DNA of 43,816 nt from Thermoleophilia bacterium (GCA_025964435.1 JAOPYV010000149.1:1-43816); one strand, 5' to 3'. Shown: positions 1 to 8,680, counted from the stretch's first letter. Numbers and translations are program-made. Notes: generated by a model not told the origin, from the letters alone.

Positions 1-3000
1 AGCCGAGCTCCAGCACGCCCATGACCTGGTCCTCGAAGAGCATCGGTATGACCACGATCGACAGCGGCGAGCCTTCGCCGATTCCGGAGTTCACCGTGAC
101 GTAGTCAGCCGGCGCATGGTCCACGAGGATGCGCTGCCGCTCCAGCGCCGCCTGGCCGACGAGCCCGTCGCCGATGCGGAAGCGGTTGGATGCGTGGCGG
201 CGCTCCTTGAGGCCCCACGTCGCGAGCAGGTGCAGCTCGAGCTCGTCAGGATCCGTCGCGGTGCCCGGCCCTTCCGGACCTTCGCCGATGAAGAACGCAC
301 CGTGCTGAGCATCGACCAGCGGCGTCAGCTCGCGCATGACGAGCTCGGCGATCTGCTGGAGGTCGCGCTGGCCCTGCAGCAGCGAGCTGAAGCGGGCGAG
401 GTTGACGTTGAGCCAGTCCTGCTCGGCGTTCACGCGGGTCGTCTCCGCGAGGTTGCCGATCATCTGGTTGATGTTGTCCTTGAGCTCGGCGACCTCGCCG
501 CTCGCCTCGACCGTAATCTCCCGGCTCAGGTCGCCCGCCGTCACGGCCGTGGAGACCTCGGCGATCGCGCGCACCTGGGTGGTCAGGTTGCCTGCGAGCT
601 GGTTCACGTTGTCGGTGAGGTCCTTCCAAGTGCCGGAAACGCCCGGCACGTCGGCCTGGCCACCGAGCTTGCCCTCCATTCCCACCTCCTTCGCCACGCG
701 GGTCACCTCGTCCGCGAAGGAACCGAGCTGGCCGACCATCGTATTGATCGTCTCCTTGAGCTCGGCGATCTCGCCACGCGCCTCGACGGTGATCTCGCGG
801 GTCAGGTCGCCCTGGGCCACCGCGGTCGTCACCTCGGCGATATTTCGCACCTGACCGGTCAGGTTGTCTGCCAGCTGGTTCACGTTGTCGGTCAGGTCCT
901 TCCACGTACCTGACACGCCACGCACCTCGGCCTGGCCACCGAGCTTGCCCTCCATGCCGACCTCGCGCGCCACGCGCGTGACCTCGTCCGCGAAGGACGA
1001 GAGCTGGTCGACCATGGTGTTGATCGTGCCCTTGAGCTCGGCGATCTCGCCGCTCGCCTCGACGGTGATCTTGCGGGTCAGGTCGCCCTGCGCCACCGCG
1101 GTCGTCACCTCGGCGATATTTCGCACCTGGCCGGTCAGGTTGCCTGCCAGCTGGTTCACGTTGTCGGTGAGGTCCTTCCACGTACCTGACACACCACGCA
1201 CGGCAGCCTGGCCACCGAGCTTGCCCTCCGTGCCCACCTCCTTCGCCACGCGCGTCACCTCGTCCGCGAACGAGGAGAGCTGGTCGACCATGGTGTTGAT
1301 CGTGTTCTTGAGCTCGAGGATCTCGCCGCGCGCATCGACCGTGATCTTGCGCGTCAGGTCGCCCTTGGCGACGGCGGTCGTCACCTCGGCGATATTTCGC
1401 ACCTGGCCGGTCAGGTTGCCTGCCAGCTGGTTCACGTTGTCGGTGAGGTCCTTCCACGTACCTGACACGCCACGCACCTCGGCCTGGCCACCGAGCTTGC
1501 CCTCCGTACCCACCTCCTTCGCCACGCGCGTCACCTCGCCCGCGAACTCGCGGAGCTGGTCGACCATGGTGTTGACGGTGTTCTTGAGCTCGAGGATCTC
1601 GCCACGCACGTCCGCAGTGATCTTCTGCGACAGGTCGCCGTTCGCCACCGCCGTGGTCACGACGGCAATGTCTCGCACCTGGTCGGTCAGGTTGGACGCC
1701 ATGGAGTTCACCGAGTCGGTGAGGTCCTTCCACGTGCCTGACACGCCCGGCACGTCCGCCTGGCCGCCGAGGCGACCCTCCGTACCCACCTCGCGCGCCA
1801 CTTCGGTCACCTGCTCCGAGAAACGCCGGAGCTTGTCGATCATGTCGTTGATCGTCTCGGCGAGGCCGGCGACCTCGCCCTTGGCCTCGAGCACGAACTT
1901 CTGGTCGAGGTCGCCTTCCGCGACCGCGGTGACCACCTTCACGATGCCTCGCACCTGGGTCGTCAGGTTCGACGCCATCAGGTTCACGTTGTCGGTCAGG
2001 TCACGCCACACGCCGGAGACGCCCCGCACCTCGGCCTGGCCGCCGAGGCGGCCTTCCGTACCGACCTCGCGCGCCACGCGCGTCACCTCGTCGGTGAACG
2101 ACGAGAGCTGGTCGACCATGGTGTTGATGGTGTCCTTGAGCTCCGCGATCTCGCCGCGGACGTTGATCGTCACCTTGCGCGACAGGTCGCCTCGCGCCAC
2201 GGCGGTGGTGACCTCGGCGATCGAGCGGACCTGGTCGGTCAGGTTCGACGCCATGAGGTTCACGTTGTCGGTGAGGTCCTTCCACGTGCCGGACACGCCG
2301 CGCACGTCGGCCTGGCCGCCGAGGCGACCTTCCGTACCGACCTCGCGCGCCACGCGCGTGACCTCGTCGGTGAACGAGGAGAGCTGGTCGACCATCTCGT
2401 TCACGGTCGTACCGATGCGCAGGTACTCGCCCTTGACCGGCTGCCCCTCGATGGTCAGCGCCATCTTGCGCGTCAGGTCGCCCTTGGCGACGGCGTCGAG
2501 CACGCGTGCGACCTCGGTGGTCGGGCGCATCAGGTCGTCGACGAGTCCGTTGACCGCCTCGACGCTGGACTGCCAGCCGCCACCTGCGCCCGAGAGCGCG
2601 GCACGCTCGTTGATGCGGCCTTCCTGCCCGACGGCGCGACCGACGCGCTCGAGCTCGTTCTGCATGCGCTCGTTCATCGCCACGAGGTCGTTGACGCGCA
2701 TGCCGAGCTCGACCATTGCGGGGTCTGCAGCAACCGGCACGCGTGCGGCGAAGTTGCCGGAGCGTCCCTGGTTGAGGACCTGCACCACGTTGTCGAGGTC
2801 GACGCTGCGAACGGTGACGCGGCGCGAGTCGTCGCTGCGACGCCACCAGCTCGTGCGACGGCGACGGGGAGCCGGCGCACGGCCATCCGTCTCGACGTCA
2901 CCAGAAGCGGCGCCGTCCATCAACGCCACGACAGCGGCGTTCGCGGCTCGTTCGTCCAGCTCGGTCCCGGCCCCGTTACCGTTGGCCATGGCAGTGCGAT

Positions 3001-3019
3001 CCTCGATGTCCACGGACAT
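1..3019 (-). CDS. Poly-HAMP sensor histidine kinase with GAF domain (N-terminal part, cut by window edge)
   Basis: The reading frame is open from the ATG at 3019 to base 1, giving about 1006 residues; the C-terminus lies outside the window. No membrane segment is visible, so the protein looks cytosolic. The first ~75 residues are charged and end in an Arg-rich patch. A divergent HAMP-like unit (WQSSVEAVN) follows, then seven near-identical 92-residue units, each with a W-x-D-L-T core and GDLSRK-type segments, then a GAF domain (about residues 885-1006, [12 protein letters not shown] onward). This matches poly-HAMP, NIK1-like (group III) kinases, whose HAMP ladder relays signals to a kinase core and often receiver domains; those would lie left of base 1. 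An alternative ATG at 2989 has a GAGG 11 bases upstream and could be the true start. Long frames on the opposite strand here are by-products of the repeats. Confidence 0.85.
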   Translation of the reverse strand, partial: MSVDIEDRTAMANGNGAGTELDERAANAAVVALMDGAASGDVETDGRAPAPRRRRTSWWRRSDDSRRVTVRSVDLDNVVQVLNQGRSGNFAARVPVAADPAMVELGMRVNDLVAMNERMQNELERVGRAVGQEGRINERAALSGAGGGWQSSVEAVNGLVDDLMRPTTEVARVLDAVAKGDLTRKMALTIEGQPVKGEYLRIGTTVNEMVDQLSSFTDEVTRVAREVGTEGRLGGQADVRGVSGTWKDLTDNVNLMASNLTDQVRSIAEVTTAVARGDLSRKVTINVRGEIAELKDTINTMVDQLSSFTDEVTRVAREVGTEGRLGGQAEVRGVSGVWRDLTDNVNLMASNLTTQVRGIVKVVTAVAEGDLDQKFVLEAKGEVAGLAETINDMIDKLRRFSEQVTEVAREVGTEGRLGGQADVPGVSGTWKDLTDSVNSMASNLTDQVRDIAVVTTAVANGDLSQKITADVRGEILELKNTVNTMVDQLREFAGEVTRVAKEVGTEGKLGGQAEVRGVSGTWKDLTDNVNQLAGNLTGQVRNIAEVTTAVAKGDLTRKITVDARGEILELKNTINTMVDQLSSFADEVTRVAKEVGTEGKLGGQAAVRGVSGTWKDLTDNVNQLAGNLTGQVRNIAEVTTAVAQGDLTRKITVEASGEIAELKGTINTMVDQLSSFADEVTRVAREVGMEGKLGGQAEVRGVSGTWKDLTDNVNQLADNLTGQVRNIAEVTTAVAQGDLTREITVEARGEIAELKETINTMVGQLGSFADEVTRVAKEVGMEGKLGGQADVPGVSGTWKDLTDNVNQLAGNLTTQVRAIAEVSTAVTAGDLSREITVEASGEVAELKDNINQMIGNLAETTRVNAEQDWLNVNLARFSSLLQGQRDLQQIAELVMRELTPLVDAQHGAFFIGEGPEGPGTATDPDELELHLLATWGLKERRHASNRFRIGDGLVGQAALERQRILVDHAPADYVTVNSGIGEGSPLSIVVIPMLFEDQVMGVLELG
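353..2284 (-). repeat. Seven in-phase 276-bp tandem repeats encoding HAMP units
   Basis: The TCCTTCC/TCACGCC anchor (complement of the W-x-D-L-T codons) recurs at 621, 897, 1173, 1449, 1725, 2001 and 2277, exactly 276 bp apart each time. Each unit encodes 92 residues. An eighth, divergent and slightly longer unit lies N-terminal (around 2565). The constant length and high nucleotide identity suggest recent expansion or gene conversion. Confidence 0.9.
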
Positions 3020-3226
3020 TCCCCCAGAAAGTAGTTCGCGCGCGATGAGGATCCAGCAAGATCCCGCATGCTCTGCGGATTATCGCGGGGCGAGCGGCCA
3101 CCCACGACTCGTCTGCTCCACTAGCCGGGGAGAAGGTGCACAAAGCTCATGTGCTTCGCTCGCCGTAGCGAACGGCGCCGCGGTCCCATCTCTCGGCGAG
3201 GTGCTGGTATGCTCCCGGCTCACCAC

Positions 3227-3297
3227 GGCGCCGTGGCCGAGAGGTTAGGCAGAGGCCTGCAAAGCCTCGTACACCGGTTCGAATCCGGTCGGCGCCT
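3227..3297 (+). tRNA. tRNA-Cys (GCA)
   Basis: A 71-nt cloverleaf: acceptor stem GGCGCCG pairs with CGGCGCC, the discriminator is T (U73, expected for Cys), the anticodon stem GAGGC/GCCTC encloses loop CTGCAAA with anticodon GCA at 3259-3261, and the T arm is ACCGG-TTCGAAT-CCGGT. No CCA is encoded. The 3' part from base 3254 is the left attachment core of the integrated element, which restores an intact tRNA. Confidence 0.95.
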
Positions 3298-3298
3298 T
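3254..3298 (+). repeat. attL: tRNA-Cys 3'-part core (45 bp direct repeat)
   Basis: Starts at GGCCTGCAAAG in the anticodon stem and ends GGCGCCTT. It is identical over 45 bp to 13962-14006 and in the same orientation; identity stops on both sides (A versus C before, T versus G after). This copy completes the functional tRNA. Confidence 0.92.
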
Positions 3299-3302
3299 TC
3301 AC

Positions 3303-3328
3303 AAAGTCCCCGCATATGGCGACTTTTT
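3303..3328 (+). terminator. Possible tRNA-Cys terminator supplied by the island
   Basis: AAAGTC (3303-3308) pairs with GACTTT (3321-3326), with a further CC/GG pair inside and a run of five T at 3324-3328. It follows the tRNA by five bases and may replace the original terminator, which now sits beyond attR (14029-14053). Confidence 0.45.
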
Positions 3329-3360
3329 CCGAGGGACCCGGTCGATTGGGTCGGGATCCC

Positions 3361-3383
3361 TGTGGCACATATGTGGCACTTCG
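3361..3383 (+). promoter_or_regulatory. Doubled TGTGGCAC motif, likely left integrase arm site
   Basis: Two TGTGGCAC copies 11 bp apart, followed by TTCG. The 23-bp block differs from 13861-13883 at a single position. It lies 62 bp inside attL and 36 bp before the integrase start, so it could also be an operator for the integrase gene. Confidence 0.55.
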
Positions 3384-3419
3384 GGCTACGTTGGAAACGA
3401 CGACCGAAGGACCACCCCC

Positions 3420-4616
3420 ATGGCTCCACGCAAGGCAAAGCTGCCCCGCGGCATCAACGTTCGCACCAATCCCAGCGGCGATCTCGTCTACGAATGGCAA
3501 GTCGTTCGCGATGGAAAGCGCAAGCGTGAGGGCGGATTCCGCACGATAAGCGCTGCGGAGAAGGGCCGCGACGAGTTCCTGCGGCTGCTCGACGGCGGCG
3601 CCTCGGTCGAAGCGATCGACATGACCGTCCGGGACCTCTACTCCGCCTGGCTCGACACGTACGTGAAGGTGGCGCTGCAGGAGTCCAGCCGCGCCGACTA
3701 CGAGAACCACTGGCGCAACCGGATCGAGCCGCTCATGGCGCACCTCCCGGTCGGCACGGTCAACAAGCGAGTGGCGCGAGATGTGGTCGCGCAGCTCAAG
3801 CGAGCCGGGACGGGCAATCGCACCATCAACAAGACGATCACGGCGCTCTCGAGCATGTGGACCTTCTCGATGGAGACGTACAACTGGCCCGAGACGAACC
3901 CGTGGCATGCCGACCGCGCCCGTAACCGTAAGTCGACGAAGAAGCTGCGCGTCGCGGAAGTCAGTCGTCGCCCGGTGCGCCCACAGTCGGCCGAGACGAT
4001 CCACGCGGTCGCGGCCGAGCTCCCGCACCTGCGCGACCGGACCATGCTCCTGCTGGACCACCTGACCGGCTTGCGGATCGGGGAGCTGATCGGAATCCTG
4101 TGGGACGACGTGCTCGACGACCACCTGATCGTCAGCGGGAACGTCTCCTCCATCCTGCGCGAGCGCAAGGACATGACCAAGACGATCTCCAAGCCCTGCC
4201 GCGAGGTCGAGTTGATGCCCATGGCCCGGGCGCTCCTTGCCGAATGGCGCAGGGCAGCACCTGATTCGAGCCTCGTGTTCCCCAACGTCATCGACGCCGC
4301 GGCTCCGCGGTACGGCGGCCGGGCGTCGACGAAGGAAGTCATCTCGGCGACCTCGTGGAGCGAGCGAGTGCTCAAGCCGGCGATAGTGCGCGCAGGTGCT
4401 CCGCGCTTCACGATGCAGAACGTGCGGCAGACATACATCAGCAACATGCTCATGGCAGGCAAGGCGCCGCTGTGGGTCGCCGGTCAGTCGGGTAACTCGC
4501 CGCAGGTGATCTACGACCATTACGCGCGGTACATCAAGGCGCTGCAGAGCGACACCGATCTCACCGCATACTTCGCGCCGGCGCCCTCAGCAGCCGTCAT
4601 ATCGATATTGGCGTAA
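3420..4616 (+). CDS. Tyrosine recombinase / site-specific integrase
   Basis: This 398-residue protein catalyses strand exchange between the tRNA-Cys att sites. It has an arm-binding-like N-terminus (residues 10-60), a SAM-like core-binding domain (about 68-165) and a C-terminal catalytic domain (190-375). The first catalytic Arg is R219 in TGLRIGEL, the second is R336 in QNVRQT, and the nucleophile is probably Y368 in DHYARYI. The usual HxxR histidine is Gln (Q333), and the usual LGH position is SGN (N359), nine residues before the Tyr. It sits next to attL and reads into the island. Its 3' end overlaps the convergent excisionase-like gene by 20 bp. The arrangement is that of a normal tRNA-targeting integrase, and the intact frame suggests it works or recently did. 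Confidence 0.92.
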   Translation: MAPRKAKLPRGINVRTNPSGDLVYEWQVVRDGKRKREGGFRTISAAEKGRDEFLRLLDGGASVEAIDMTVRDLYSAWLDTYVKVALQESSRADYENHWRNRIEPLMAHLPVGTVNKRVARDVVAQLKRAGTGNRTINKTITALSSMWTFSMETYNWPETNPWHADRARNRKSTKKLRVAEVSRRPVRPQSAETIHAVAAELPHLRDRTMLLLDHLTGLRIGELIGILWDDVLDDHLIVSGNVSSILRERKDMTKTISKPCREVELMPMARALLAEWRRAAPDSSLVFPNVIDAAAPRYGGRASTKEVISATSWSERVLKPAIVRAGAPRFTMQNVRQTYISNMLMAGKAPLWVAGQSGNSPQVIYDHYARYIKALQSDTDLTAYFAPAPSAAVISILA

Positions 4617-4899
4617 GTAGGGCCCGGTTCGTGGAGGACCGATTCGGCGGGCCCCCGACGCACTGATCGGCAGCAGCTCCCACTCCTGCGCGAGTTGCCT
4701 GTTCGATCAGTTCGTCGACCTCTGCGCGATCGAAGCGCAGGTGGTGATCGATTCGCACTGCGTGCAGCCGTCCCGCGACGACCAACTTACGTACCTGGCG
4801 CGCGCTCATCCCAAGATAGTCTGCAACGTCCTGGGTCTTCCAAAGTCGGGCAAGGCTTGCAGGGCGTGGGGCCGCAACGCGTGACATGAGCACATCCAT
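4597..4899 (-). CDS. Excisionase-like helix-turn-helix protein
   Basis: A 100-residue protein whose central part (about residues 17-65: LWKTQDVADYLGM, then SARQVRKLVVAGRL, then RFDRAEVDELIE) matches the HTH_17/MerR-like excisionase domain: recognition helix, a basic wing and a closing helix. Such proteins bend att DNA and direct the integrase toward excision, or act as regulators. The C-terminal 30 residues show no recognisable fold. It is convergent with the integrase and overlaps its end. The ATG at 4899 is used; an ATG at 4887 is also possible, and neither has a strong ribosome-binding site. Confidence 0.8.
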   Translation of the reverse strand: MDVLMSRVAAPRPASLARLWKTQDVADYLGMSARQVRKLVVAGRLHAVRIDHHLRFDRAEVDELIEQATRAGVGAAADQCVGGPPNRSSTNRALLTPISI

Positions 4900-5028
4900 T
4901 GTCGAGGGCTTACGTCTGCCATTGAAGGTTGATGTTCCTGAATCGACAAGCGGTTAATGTGCGGCGATCTCGGCTCAGCTCGGTGGAGTTCGGTCGCGTC
5001 GACACGGCAATGCACTACGTCCGAGAGA

Positions 5029-5505
5029 TCAGGCGGAACTACTCGGCAGAAGTCGCCTGCTTTGCTGATCGCGGACGCGGATTCCTACGATCCGCCCCGT
5101 CGGTCCCATGTCGAACCCGAGCCATTCATCCCCGAGGGCATCGACTGGGTGCCACTCGGTGATGAAGTTCGGCTCAAGCCCCAGGCTGAGGACGTATCCA
5201 CCCTCAGCAGTCGGAATAATCACGCCGCTCAAACTCAGCTCGCCATCATCGCCGAGGCCCTCATCGGCTTCGATGGGAAAGACGCTCGGAGCCTCAGTGA
5301 CTTCGATGCCGTAGATCGATCCGTCGAACCTGAAGTCGATAACGGCCCCAACCAGGGATGGATGCACCTTTCGGTCCTCCCCGTCGTACTCGTCGACCGG
5401 CTCCATCCTCGCGGAAGCACCCGGTTGATGAGGGCCGAACCCGATATATCCGTATCCCAAGGAGTCGGGGAACGCCTCGTAGCGAACTGTGATGCGGTCG
5501 GTCAT
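5029..5505 (-). CDS. Hypothetical acidic protein (158 aa)
   Basis: Not recognised with confidence. The protein is acidic and rich in Gly and aromatic residues, with no signal peptide or membrane segment. Two segments look alike, IDFRFDGSIYGIEVTEA and GFDMGPTGRIVGIRVRD. They resemble the G-x-I-x-G-I-E-V strand pattern of DUF2283-type small beta proteins, so it could be a duplicated form; this is weak. It stands alone on the island between the excisionase-like gene and the inverted-repeat region. The ATG at 5505 has no clear ribosome-binding site. Confidence 0.55.
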   Translation of the reverse strand: MTDRITVRYEAFPDSLGYGYIGFGPHQPGASARMEPVDEYDGEDRKVHPSLVGAVIDFRFDGSIYGIEVTEAPSVFPIEADEGLGDDGELSLSGVIIPTAEGGYVLSLGLEPNFITEWHPVDALGDEWLGFDMGPTGRIVGIRVRDQQSRRLLPSSSA

Positions 5506-5797
5506 GCCGGGAGCGTACGAGATTCAGCTGACAAATGTAGGTGCCGGAGCAAGGCGAACAAACGGTTGGCCTCCGCCCTCATTTGATATCGACTGTGTCA
5601 CTCATCTGAAACTCTGCAGCCCATCACGCTCGAGCGTAGCGCCCAGCCGGCACCCGAGAACTGCTCAGCCTCCGGCGACGACTTCACGCTGTCGGCCCCT
5701 TGTGCTTCGCCCTGCCTAGTCTTCTTTCCAACCTCCTCCACCTATCTCACCAACCTCACACTCCACCACCCTGACCTCTGTTCAATCCCCCACCAGA

Positions 5798-5868
5798 ACT
5801 GCCCGGTTCACCCTCCTGACCCCTGTCCATCGTAGAGGGGGAGGGGTCAGGAGGGTGAACCGGGCAGT
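5798..5868. repeat. Perfect 27-bp inverted repeat with 17-base loop
   Basis: The left arm (5798-5824) begins ACTGCCCGGTTCACC and the right arm (5842-5868) is its exact reverse complement, ending GGTGAACCGGGCAGT. The loop is 5825-5841. Either strand would form a very stable hairpin. There is no T run on either side, so it is not a standard intrinsic terminator. It could be a structured RNA, an RNase-processed 3' end, a mobile-element end or a protein-binding site. Confidence 0.85.
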
Positions 5869-5901
5869 AACCACGCGACAGCGTGGATCGTGAGAGCCAA
5901 G

Positions 5902-5922
5902 GTGGCGCGTTGGACGCGCCAC
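5902..5922 (-). terminator. GC-rich hairpin downstream of the AAA operon
   Basis: GTGGCGCG (5902-5909) and CGCGCCAC (5915-5922) form an 8-bp stem with a 5-base loop, about 105 bp past the stop at 6027. More GGCGCGT-type repeats follow up to 5943, so alternative pairings exist. No T run; a terminator role is inferred from position only. Confidence 0.35.
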
Positions 5923-6026
5923 TTAACGCGCCAAGTGACGCGCTAGGAGGCCAAGGCGTATCCCGTTGTCAGGTGCTACCAGGATTCGGGGCGTGCCAGC
6001 ACACTCATCTCGCCGAGGCACGTCGC

Positions 6027-7418
6027 CTACCAGTACATCGCGACGATCTCCGTATCTAGCACGAGGTGGTCCTCTGCAGGTACTGTGGGTGGGGTGAAGT
6101 CCGGGCTGGCTGGAAGAGTGCCATCCATCGGCAGCCCGGCTTCCAGGAACGCGTTCGTGCGGCACCTGGAAGCCAGTACAGGATCGACGTCGACACCCAT
6201 TTCTTGCTCGATGCGGAGCGTTATCTCGCCGAAGGTTTGCCGGCGCACCGTGACATTCGAGACTACGGCCTCCGGCACCTTGTCGGCAAGCACCGCCAGG
6301 GCGATCGATGAACCCGGTGCATCGAGCGATAGCGCTTCGCGCAGGCTTGCTTCGTAGCTTTCGAGCGCGCCGAGCAACTGCGCCGTGAGAAGCGAATGGT
6401 CGGCGGCAGGGACGTGTCCCGCGAGTGCCTCGAAGCTGCGTGCCGCCTCGTGCATGGACCGCACGAGGTCGGGCTGGATCGACTGTAGGAGGTCGGCCAA
6501 CTTCACTGGGGTCCACGTCGTGTTGATCCCCGGTCGAGCTACCCGGCCAAAAACGGTGTACTTGGAACCTGAGAAAAGGACCCGTCGGAGGTCTTTCCAG
6601 AAAAGCCCCTCCTCAGCGACGCCCACGACGTACAAGGGCAGCCGAGTCATGGACGAGGGTAGCGCATCTGCACGGTCGAGCAACTCGCTGCGGACGACGT
6701 ACTCGGCGCCTTCGATTCGAAGCCCTTCGTACCCCACGACTCTGCCCTTGATGGGCACGAGACCTACGAGCATTGTCTCGAGTAAACGGGCGAGACCCCC
6801 GATGCCATGGAGGTCGATGCCCCCGCCCTCCGAGAACATCTCCGGATACTCTTCCATCATGCCGAGCATCGACGAGAAGATCGTGCTCGCCCTGAAGAGC
6901 GTGTCCGAGTCGAGCTGCACGTCGAGTTCGATCAGCCCGCCTCGTGCGAAGGCAGTCGGCTTGGTGATCCAGCCGGCATACTCGGAGTTCGACACTGCGA
7001 TAGAAAGCCCGTCACGGTCGGTGGGCAGCAATGGCGGCTTGTCGTCCTCCGGGGCGTTAGGCCGGAGCACGAAGCTCCCCTGTGCCTTCTCGATTTCATA
7101 GAGACGCTTGAATGTCGACTGGATCGTTGCCTTGCGTAGGACCTGCGAGCCCTGATTAGACGACGCTTGGAGACGACCGGACGTCTTCGCCTGCACGACC
7201 TTGATGTCACCGCCACCCTCGATGGTTGCCTCGGTCATAAGGGCGGTCGATTGGTTATCGGTGAACTCCGCGTCGATCGCGCCTACTCGAGATGAGAGCA
7301 GGCTGAACACGCTTACGTCATCCAAGTAGATGAACTCGCGGAGTTCCGACAGTGTCGGGGCGCTTCCCGGCTTCTTTGCGTACTTGCGTTGGCGTCGCTC
7401 TCGCCACCAATTTCTCAT
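6027..7418 (-). CDS. 'FIYLDD' protein, possibly DUF6414-like (463 aa), third gene of AAA operon
   Basis: A basic N-terminus (MRNWWRERRQRKYAKK) precedes a segment with FIYLDDVSV at residues 29-37 and SLLSSRVG after it. This pattern resembles uncharacterised actinobacterial proteins I tentatively place near DUF6414. The rest is mixed alpha/beta with no enzyme motif, signal peptide or membrane span that I can recognise. The ATG at 7418 has GGAGG 8 bases upstream and lies 2 bp after the stop of the AAA ATPase gene, so the two are co-transcribed and probably translationally coupled. A longer in-frame extension to 7580 only overlaps the AAA gene and is not used. Coupling to an unfoldase suggests it is an effector, adaptor or substrate of that ATPase; this is inference. 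Confidence 0.75.
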   Translation of the reverse strand: MRNWWRERRQRKYAKKPGSAPTLSELREFIYLDDVSVFSLLSSRVGAIDAEFTDNQSTALMTEATIEGGGDIKVVQAKTSGRLQASSNQGSQVLRKATIQSTFKRLYEIEKAQGSFVLRPNAPEDDKPPLLPTDRDGLSIAVSNSEYAGWITKPTAFARGGLIELDVQLDSDTLFRASTIFSSMLGMMEEYPEMFSEGGGIDLHGIGGLARLLETMLVGLVPIKGRVVGYEGLRIEGAEYVVRSELLDRADALPSSMTRLPLYVVGVAEEGLFWKDLRRVLFSGSKYTVFGRVARPGINTTWTPVKLADLLQSIQPDLVRSMHEAARSFEALAGHVPAADHSLLTAQLLGALESYEASLREALSLDAPGSSIALAVLADKVPEAVVSNVTVRRQTFGEITLRIEQEMGVDVDPVLASRCRTNAFLEAGLPMDGTLPASPDFTPPTVPAEDHLVLDTEIVAMYW

Positions 7419-7420
7419 GC

Positions 7421-8680
7421 CTACCTTCCTCCCATGGAAGCGGTTTCGATAGGCGAGCGACGGGCCAGGCCGCGACCCAACCCACCCAAGTAGTCCTCGG
7501 TCATGATCATGTCGCGGTCGTCGGCCGCGGCGAGTAGGGCGGCCTCGCGCCACACCAGCCCGAGATCCGCCCCGGACCAACCTTCAGTACGCTCCGCTAC
7601 GTAGCGATGCGGTAGGGGCTCCTCGACCGACAGCTTCCCCGCCTGTCGCCGAAGGATCGCCTCACGTCCAGCAAGTCCCGGCGGTGGGAAGTGGATGCTC
7701 CAATCGAAGCGACCGGGACGCAGCAGGGCGGGATCGAGGTCATCGGGCCGGTTCGTCGTGGCTACGACGAGCACGTTGTCGTCCTTCTTGAATCCGTCCA
7801 TCAGCGTGAGCAGCTGCGTCACCATGCGCTTCGACATCTCGTGCGAGTTGTCGTCCCGCTTGCTCGCGACGCTATCGATCTCGTCGAAGAAGATGATCGA
7901 ACGAGGCTGCTTCGCAGCATGCTCAAAGATCCGACGGAGTACCTCCTCGCTTTGCCCGACCCATTTGTTGAAGAGTTCGGGCCCGCGGATCTCGTAGATC
8001 GCGGCCTCCGACGCCTTCGCGACGATGCGCGCAAGCATCGTCTTGCCAGTGCCGGGTGTGCCAGTGAACAGCACGCCTTTGATGGGACGGGCGTTGATCG
8101 TCTTGAGCTTGTCCGCTTTGCTCAGGGGAAGTTCGATCAATTCCCTCGCGCGCGCTACGATCGAGGGCATCCCCTCGAAGTCATCGAATGTCTCGTGGAA
8201 GTCGGAAAGGTCGAAGCGGAAGCGCTCGATGGAGACAGGTTCGTCATCCCGGAGAGACGGACGGATCGGAACATCGGAGATGACTGACCTGACGCCGAGA
8301 TGGTCGTCGTACTCGACCGTGTTGCCCGCCTCGTACTCTATGGTGGTAGTCGGTACCTGGACGATGCTGTTCGGCGTCTCGAGTAGCGTGATGGTGTCAC
8401 GTCTCTCCTTGACGACAGCCAGCGCCCGCTTGTTAGGCCAATACGACTCGTCCAGCAACTGAGCGTTGCTGCCCCGGAGCAACAGCACCGCTCCAACGAA
8501 GAGCGCGCTGGTGATGACCCCCGTGGCAGTTGCGTACGCATTGTTCGGAAACACGACGCCGATCGTGTCGGCGGCAGGGTCGATTGAGACGACCCGAGCG
8601 ATCTGTCCTGCCTCGGATACTTCCACGACGCGTACGCTACCGGACATCGGAGCGGTTGGGAACGAATCGGCCTGGGTCAA
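7421..8680 (-). CDS. AAA ATPase, Cdc48/PAN-like, second gene of candidate system
   Basis: A 419-residue protein with one AAA module. Residues 1-150 look like a beta-rich, OB-like N-terminal domain. The Walker A motif is GTPGTGKT (207-214), the pore loop is FNKWVG (237-242), Walker B is IIFFDEID (262-269), sensor 1 is TTN (308-310) and the arginine fingers are in RPGR (321-324). The helical lid includes GWSGADL. The aromatic pore loop and hexamer-type arginine fingers are those of ring-shaped protein unfoldases/remodelers (Cdc48, PAN, Mpa class), but no proteasome or ubiquitin-like genes are nearby and the C-terminus (MGGR) lacks the HbYX motif. The ATG overlaps the stop of the upstream DUF5677-like gene by 4 bp. 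It probably uses ATP to remodel the product of 6027-7418 or a foreign target. Confidence 0.9.
   Translation of the reverse strand: MTQADSFPTAPMSGSVRVVEVSEAGQIARVVSIDPAADTIGVVFPNNAYATATGVITSALFVGAVLLLRGSNAQLLDESYWPNKRALAVVKERRDTITLLETPNSIVQVPTTTIEYEAGNTVEYDDHLGVRSVISDVPIRPSLRDDEPVSIERFRFDLSDFHETFDDFEGMPSIVARARELIELPLSKADKLKTINARPIKGVLFTGTPGTGKTMLARIVAKASEAAIYEIRGPELFNKWVGQSEEVLRRIFEHAAKQPRSIIFFDEIDSVASKRDDNSHEMSKRMVTQLLTLMDGFKKDDNVLVVATTNRPDDLDPALLRPGRFDWSIHFPPPGLAGREAILRRQAGKLSVEEPLPHRYVAERTEGWSGADLGLVWREAALLAAADDRDMIMTEDYLGGLGRGLARRSPIETASMGGR

Larger units (their letters stand above)
5506..6026. other. Intergenic region (521 bp): G-poor tract plus two inverted repeats
   Basis: I see no convincing gene. 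Bases 5716-5800 are rich in C, T and A with very few G on the plus strand, unlike anything nearby. A perfect 27-bp inverted repeat (5798-5868) and a GC-rich hairpin (5902-5922) follow. The region lies beyond the 3' end of the 9735-to-6027 operon. Confidence 0.6.

Noticed and set aside
246-1733. Minus-strand 495-codon Arg/Gly-rich frame
   Set aside because: Same strand but wrong frame of the HAMP repeats; low-complexity GC-rich by-product.
353-2284. CRISPR-like or satellite array
   Set aside because: The period is 276 bp and every unit is in-frame coding sequence for HAMP domains.
864-3248. Long plus-strand frame of 794 codons opposite the poly-HAMP gene
   Set aside because: It is the complement of the 276-bp repeats. 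The opposite strand gives a coherent HAMP/GAF protein, while this frame gives Ser/Arg/Thr-rich sequence with no domain.
3147-4520. Minus-strand 457-codon frame opposite the integrase
   Set aside because: Complement of the integrase and tRNA; no domain, and the integrase motifs fix the coding strand.
5798-5868. CRISPR repeat or array
   Set aside because: A single inverted repeat without regular direct repeats and spacers, and no cas genes.
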